From assembly GCA_017555585.1 (NCBI GenBank), contig JAFZGA010000001.1, positions 1 to 61,208 on the forward strand: a DNA stretch of 61,208 bases, written 5' to 3'. The position numbers and the translations under genes were made by a program. A model generated the notes under the pieces. The model was not told where the DNA came from. It saw only the letters and a list, made by a program, of their open reading frames with translations, and ran no database searches. The DNA is from Bacteroidaceae bacterium (lineage in GTDB: Bacteria > Bacteroidota > Bacteroidia > Bacteroidales > Bacteroidaceae). The number at the start of each line of letters is the position of its first letter. The first letter of the stretch is position 1. Below, in pieces: positions 58,667-61,208 of the stretch.

Positions 58667-60727
58667 CTAATATCGACCTTCTATGATAGTGCTTTCACCT
58701 CGTCCTGTCTGGTATTTCGGTGAACGGCCAACCTTTTTACCATATTCAAAAGTATATGACAATTTGAGTGTAGCGTATGCATTGTAGTTTGCATCTACGG
58801 AACTTGTAATCAAACGATATACATCCGCATCAAGTACCCCTTTTGTCTCTTGTCCGGACAGAAACAGGTTATTGACTTGGAGTTCGGCAGAAAAAGCGCT
58901 ACGGCTCCACTTGCCGGAAATTCCATACATCCAAGGTGTTTCCCAGAGCACCTGGTTGCTGACGATATCTTTTTGAGGTGTTGCTACAAACGGTTGAATG
59001 AGAAAATCGCCTAAATAAATTTCAGCATACAGATTACCCCAACAAGTGTTCTGACTCTCTGAAACAAGACCACATAGCCTTGTATGTCTGTAACCTCCAT
59101 CAAATTTCAAATTGAACTGTTCGCATGGCTTGAATACCAAAGAGAAATCAAGCGAAGGACGATGGTATCTTGTAGCATCTGCATACGAATTTATTATTTT
59201 CTCGTTCTCAATGGAATAGCTGTTTGTAATCAAATGATCGATATACAAGTATTGAAGTGTTGCAGACAAAGACCACTTTGGTTTGGAAACAGTATAGGTA
59301 ACTCTCGGCTGAAGGAGTGTCGCGTTACCAAGTTTGGGATTACCACGTCTTATCATAAGACGATCCAGTTGCAAAGTGGCATTATTCACTGTATTGAGTG
59401 TCGGGTATGTATTGCCCAATGCAAAAAGGAACTGGAGACGATGCCCGTCATTTCGCATATATGAAGCCATTGCATTCAGACGAGGGTTCAGATGGCCTAC
59501 TGCCTCTTCTCCTTTTAGCTGATATATTTGATAAGATATTCCCGGGGTAATACTGAACATCCATCCATTTTTCCATCTTTTGGAATAGTTGGCAAACAAA
59601 ACGGTTTCTGAAGAATAGAGTTTCTGTACAAGATAGGATGGAAGGGTGTATTCAGACCGGCTATTGCGGTAGAATTCATTAAGGGTGATTGTCAGATTAT
59701 GGTTGTTTTTAAAAGCATGACCGTACAAGGCCTTCACATTAGCATAGTAATAATCATCGTCGGCACTGGAGATAATGGTCTTGTCCGATTCCGAGTAATT
59801 CTGATTGAAGTTTGTGTTGGCATAGTAAGCATTCGCTTCAACCTCGACATATTGACTGGCCGAAAGTCGGTTGAGGAAGTAAAAATACAGTGAGGTCTTG
59901 AGATTGTCGTTTGTTACTTTATCAGTTAGAGTCGCATTATGGAATAGTGAACTGTAAGTTACCGTGCCATCCTCGACAACTTTCTTGTTCCAGTCTTTAT
60001 CAATGCCGGCACGTAACATCCAAGTTGTCTTATTGTCGCTATGACTAACGCTGGCTGCTCCGTATGAGTGGTCATTCCTATGTGAAATGTCATCGCAAGC
60101 AACATTTTTTATCAACTGTTCAGTAGGGGAATTATAATGCTCACTTTCAGTCAGCTTTTCTTTAGGATCCTCTAGCCTGTATCCTCCCCATACATTAAAA
60201 TTATATTTTGGGGTTGCATACTTGGTGATGAAATTATAATCCCCTTGCAAGTAGCCGACACCTTGCATCGCGTCAAGTTGTGTGTAGCCCCCTTCGGTGG
60301 GATTTTTCATAACGAAATTTATACTCGCATTGTCATTTGCAAACTTGCCTGTCGGCAGGTCATAGTATTCAACTTTATGTATGTCTTTAGCTCGCAATGT
60401 CTGTACTTCCTGTACATCCGCAGGCCTACCATCTACATATAAGCTGACCGCACCAAATGGTGATGTTACTTCGCGTTTTTGGCAATCGACCATCAAACCG
60501 GGAATCATCATGCTATTGAGAACGTCGTAACCACTCCGGGCATGTTTCCTTTGTTGTACTGATGGGTACGCACATATATGGTCATCCTCTATCGCAAGAT
60601 GAGGAGCCTTCACTACAATTTCCTGCAGATGTTGCACCCGGTAAGCTATCGAGTCTTGAGAGTCTTGACCAAAAACAGACAAGGAAGTACTGATGAGTAT
60701 ATATGTAAATATTATATACCTTTTCAT
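58667..60727 (-). CDS. Outer-membrane receptor of the TonB-plug/OMP_b-brl type
   Basis: A 686-aa protein with signal peptide MKRYIIFTYILISTSLSVFGQ. A plug-like domain follows (LQEIVVKAPHLAIEDD; DVLNSMMIPGLMVD; VSLYVDGRPADVQEVQTLRAKDIHKVEYYD). The rest is a 22-strand-like beta-barrel with repeated aromatic strands. Unlike most SusC-like receptors it lacks an N-terminal carboxypeptidase-like domain, and no susD gene is beside it. Substrate unknown. Confidence 0.88.
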   Translation of the reverse strand: MKRYIIFTYILISTSLSVFGQDSQDSIAYRVQHLQEIVVKAPHLAIEDDHICAYPSVQQRKHARSGYDVLNSMMIPGLMVDCQKREVTSPFGAVSLYVDGRPADVQEVQTLRAKDIHKVEYYDLPTGKFANDNASINFVMKNPTEGGYTQLDAMQGVGYLQGDYNFITKYATPKYNFNVWGGYRLEDPKEKLTESEHYNSPTEQLIKNVACDDISHRNDHSYGAASVSHSDNKTTWMLRAGIDKDWNKKVVEDGTVTYSSLFHNATLTDKVTNDNLKTSLYFYFLNRLSASQYVEVEANAYYANTNFNQNYSESDKTIISSADDDYYYANVKALYGHAFKNNHNLTITLNEFYRNSRSEYTLPSYLVQKLYSSETVLFANYSKRWKNGWMFSITPGISYQIYQLKGEEAVGHLNPRLNAMASYMRNDGHRLQFLFALGNTYPTLNTVNNATLQLDRLMIRRGNPKLGNATLLQPRVTYTVSKPKWSLSATLQYLYIDHLITNSYSIENEKIINSYADATRYHRPSLDFSLVFKPCEQFNLKFDGGYRHTRLCGLVSESQNTCWGNLYAEIYLGDFLIQPFVATPQKDIVSNQVLWETPWMYGISGKWSRSAFSAELQVNNLFLSGQETKGVLDADVYRLITSSVDANYNAYATLKLSYTFEYGKKVGRSPKYQTGRGESTIIEGRY

Positions 60728-60896
60728 TTTCGGGTTTTATTATGACAAGAACAAGGAATCACTTTGTGGCAGATTTAAATATCATATCTTTTATCATATT
60801 TTCGCGGTTGTCGCAAAAATCTTTTTCATAATGTTTAGCATTAATGTGATTAAATATTCGCCACTTTAAGATTCTCTGTCACTTAATTCTAAAATT

Positions 60897-61208
60897 TCAA
60901 AGAGCCACATATCTCCGACAGGTAGCTGTCTCAAAATGTTCAAGAGCCTTTTCGTCATTACCTGTAAAAAGGTAACTGTTTGCAAGTATAAACTCAAGGT
61001 CATAGCTTGAAAGATGATTACTGCACCTGTTACAGACCTCTTACTTTATATATATCTTGTTTATTTTACCTTTGAGATTAGTAAAAATATATTCAACTGC
61101 GGCTCTGTGTCTTTCTATCGCATCTTTTGCCACAAAGATTGTATCGTCCCAGTCAAGGCCTAACCTGCTATGCAGCTCCTTTATAGCCCTTTCAATATCA
61201 GCAAAACC
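60897..61208 (-). pseudogene. Broken TPR-like gene at the window edge
   Basis: Reading leftward from the edge, a frame gives GFADIERAIKELHSRLGLDW to NKIYIK and a TAA (61041-61043). The same frame continues past the stop with a TPR-like stretch (LEFILANSYLFTGNDEKALEHFETATC) to a TGA at 60897. One in-frame stop therefore splits what looks like a single protein. Alternatively the first part is a complete C-terminus and the second is chance. The 5' end lies outside the window. Confidence 0.4.

Noticed and set aside
60728-60896. Search for a promoter of the outer-membrane receptor
   Set aside because: No TAnnTTTG match at a suitable distance was found on the minus strand.

Overview
The window looks like a chromosomal segment of a Bacteroidales bacterium (phylum Bacteroidota); I cannot settle the genus. 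Evidence: promoter-like boxes of the Bacteroidota TAnnTTTG type, no Shine-Dalgarno pattern, moderate-to-low GC, an OMP_b-brl-type outer-membrane receptor, secreted GH20, aspT-aspD, and gyrA followed by a TPR gene. No rRNA, tRNA or CRISPR array was seen.

Layout. 1-230 holds hairpin-rich dispersed repeats. 245-7423 is a fragment of a podovirus-like prophage: a small leftward gene, then a rightward block of internal-virion-like protein, small protein, 1340-aa virion-like protein with an HExxH motif, and portal. It stops abruptly at a terminator. 7471-16245 is a phosphate module: Na/Pi cotransporter with PhoU-like tail, pstSCAB, an outer-membrane porin, and a divergent PhoB/PhoR-like pair. Two matching 18-bp PHO-box-like sites lie upstream of the porin and of the cotransporter. 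16385-25945 is core metabolism: ligA, dapA, a TIGR02757-like gene, malic enzyme-Pta fusion, and aspT-aspD.

26105-32650 is the accessory island and the most interesting part. It has a WYL-domain regulator, a DUF262-DUF1524 (GmrSD/SspE-type) putative nuclease, an overlapping second DUF262 protein without a visible nuclease domain, a terminator, a 75-aa orphan, a decayed gene, and about 0.7 kb of non-coding DNA built from nested inverted repeats and two identical 105-bp copies of a hairpin element. I read this as a candidate anti-phage locus.

32656-61208 returns mostly to housekeeping genes: fabD with a GH13 enzyme and a secreted protein, a DASS carboxylate transporter with a LysR regulator, a TlpA-like thioredoxin, patatin, Dus, a DUF2007-like membrane protein, a 215-bp tandem repeat upstream of an aminotransferase, TPR-gyrA, trmD, pyrD-pyrK, an XRE regulator with a 1.1-kb AT-rich upstream region carrying recurrent motifs, GH20, a second aminotransferase, ettA, a membrane protein, an outer-membrane receptor and a broken TPR-like gene at the right edge.
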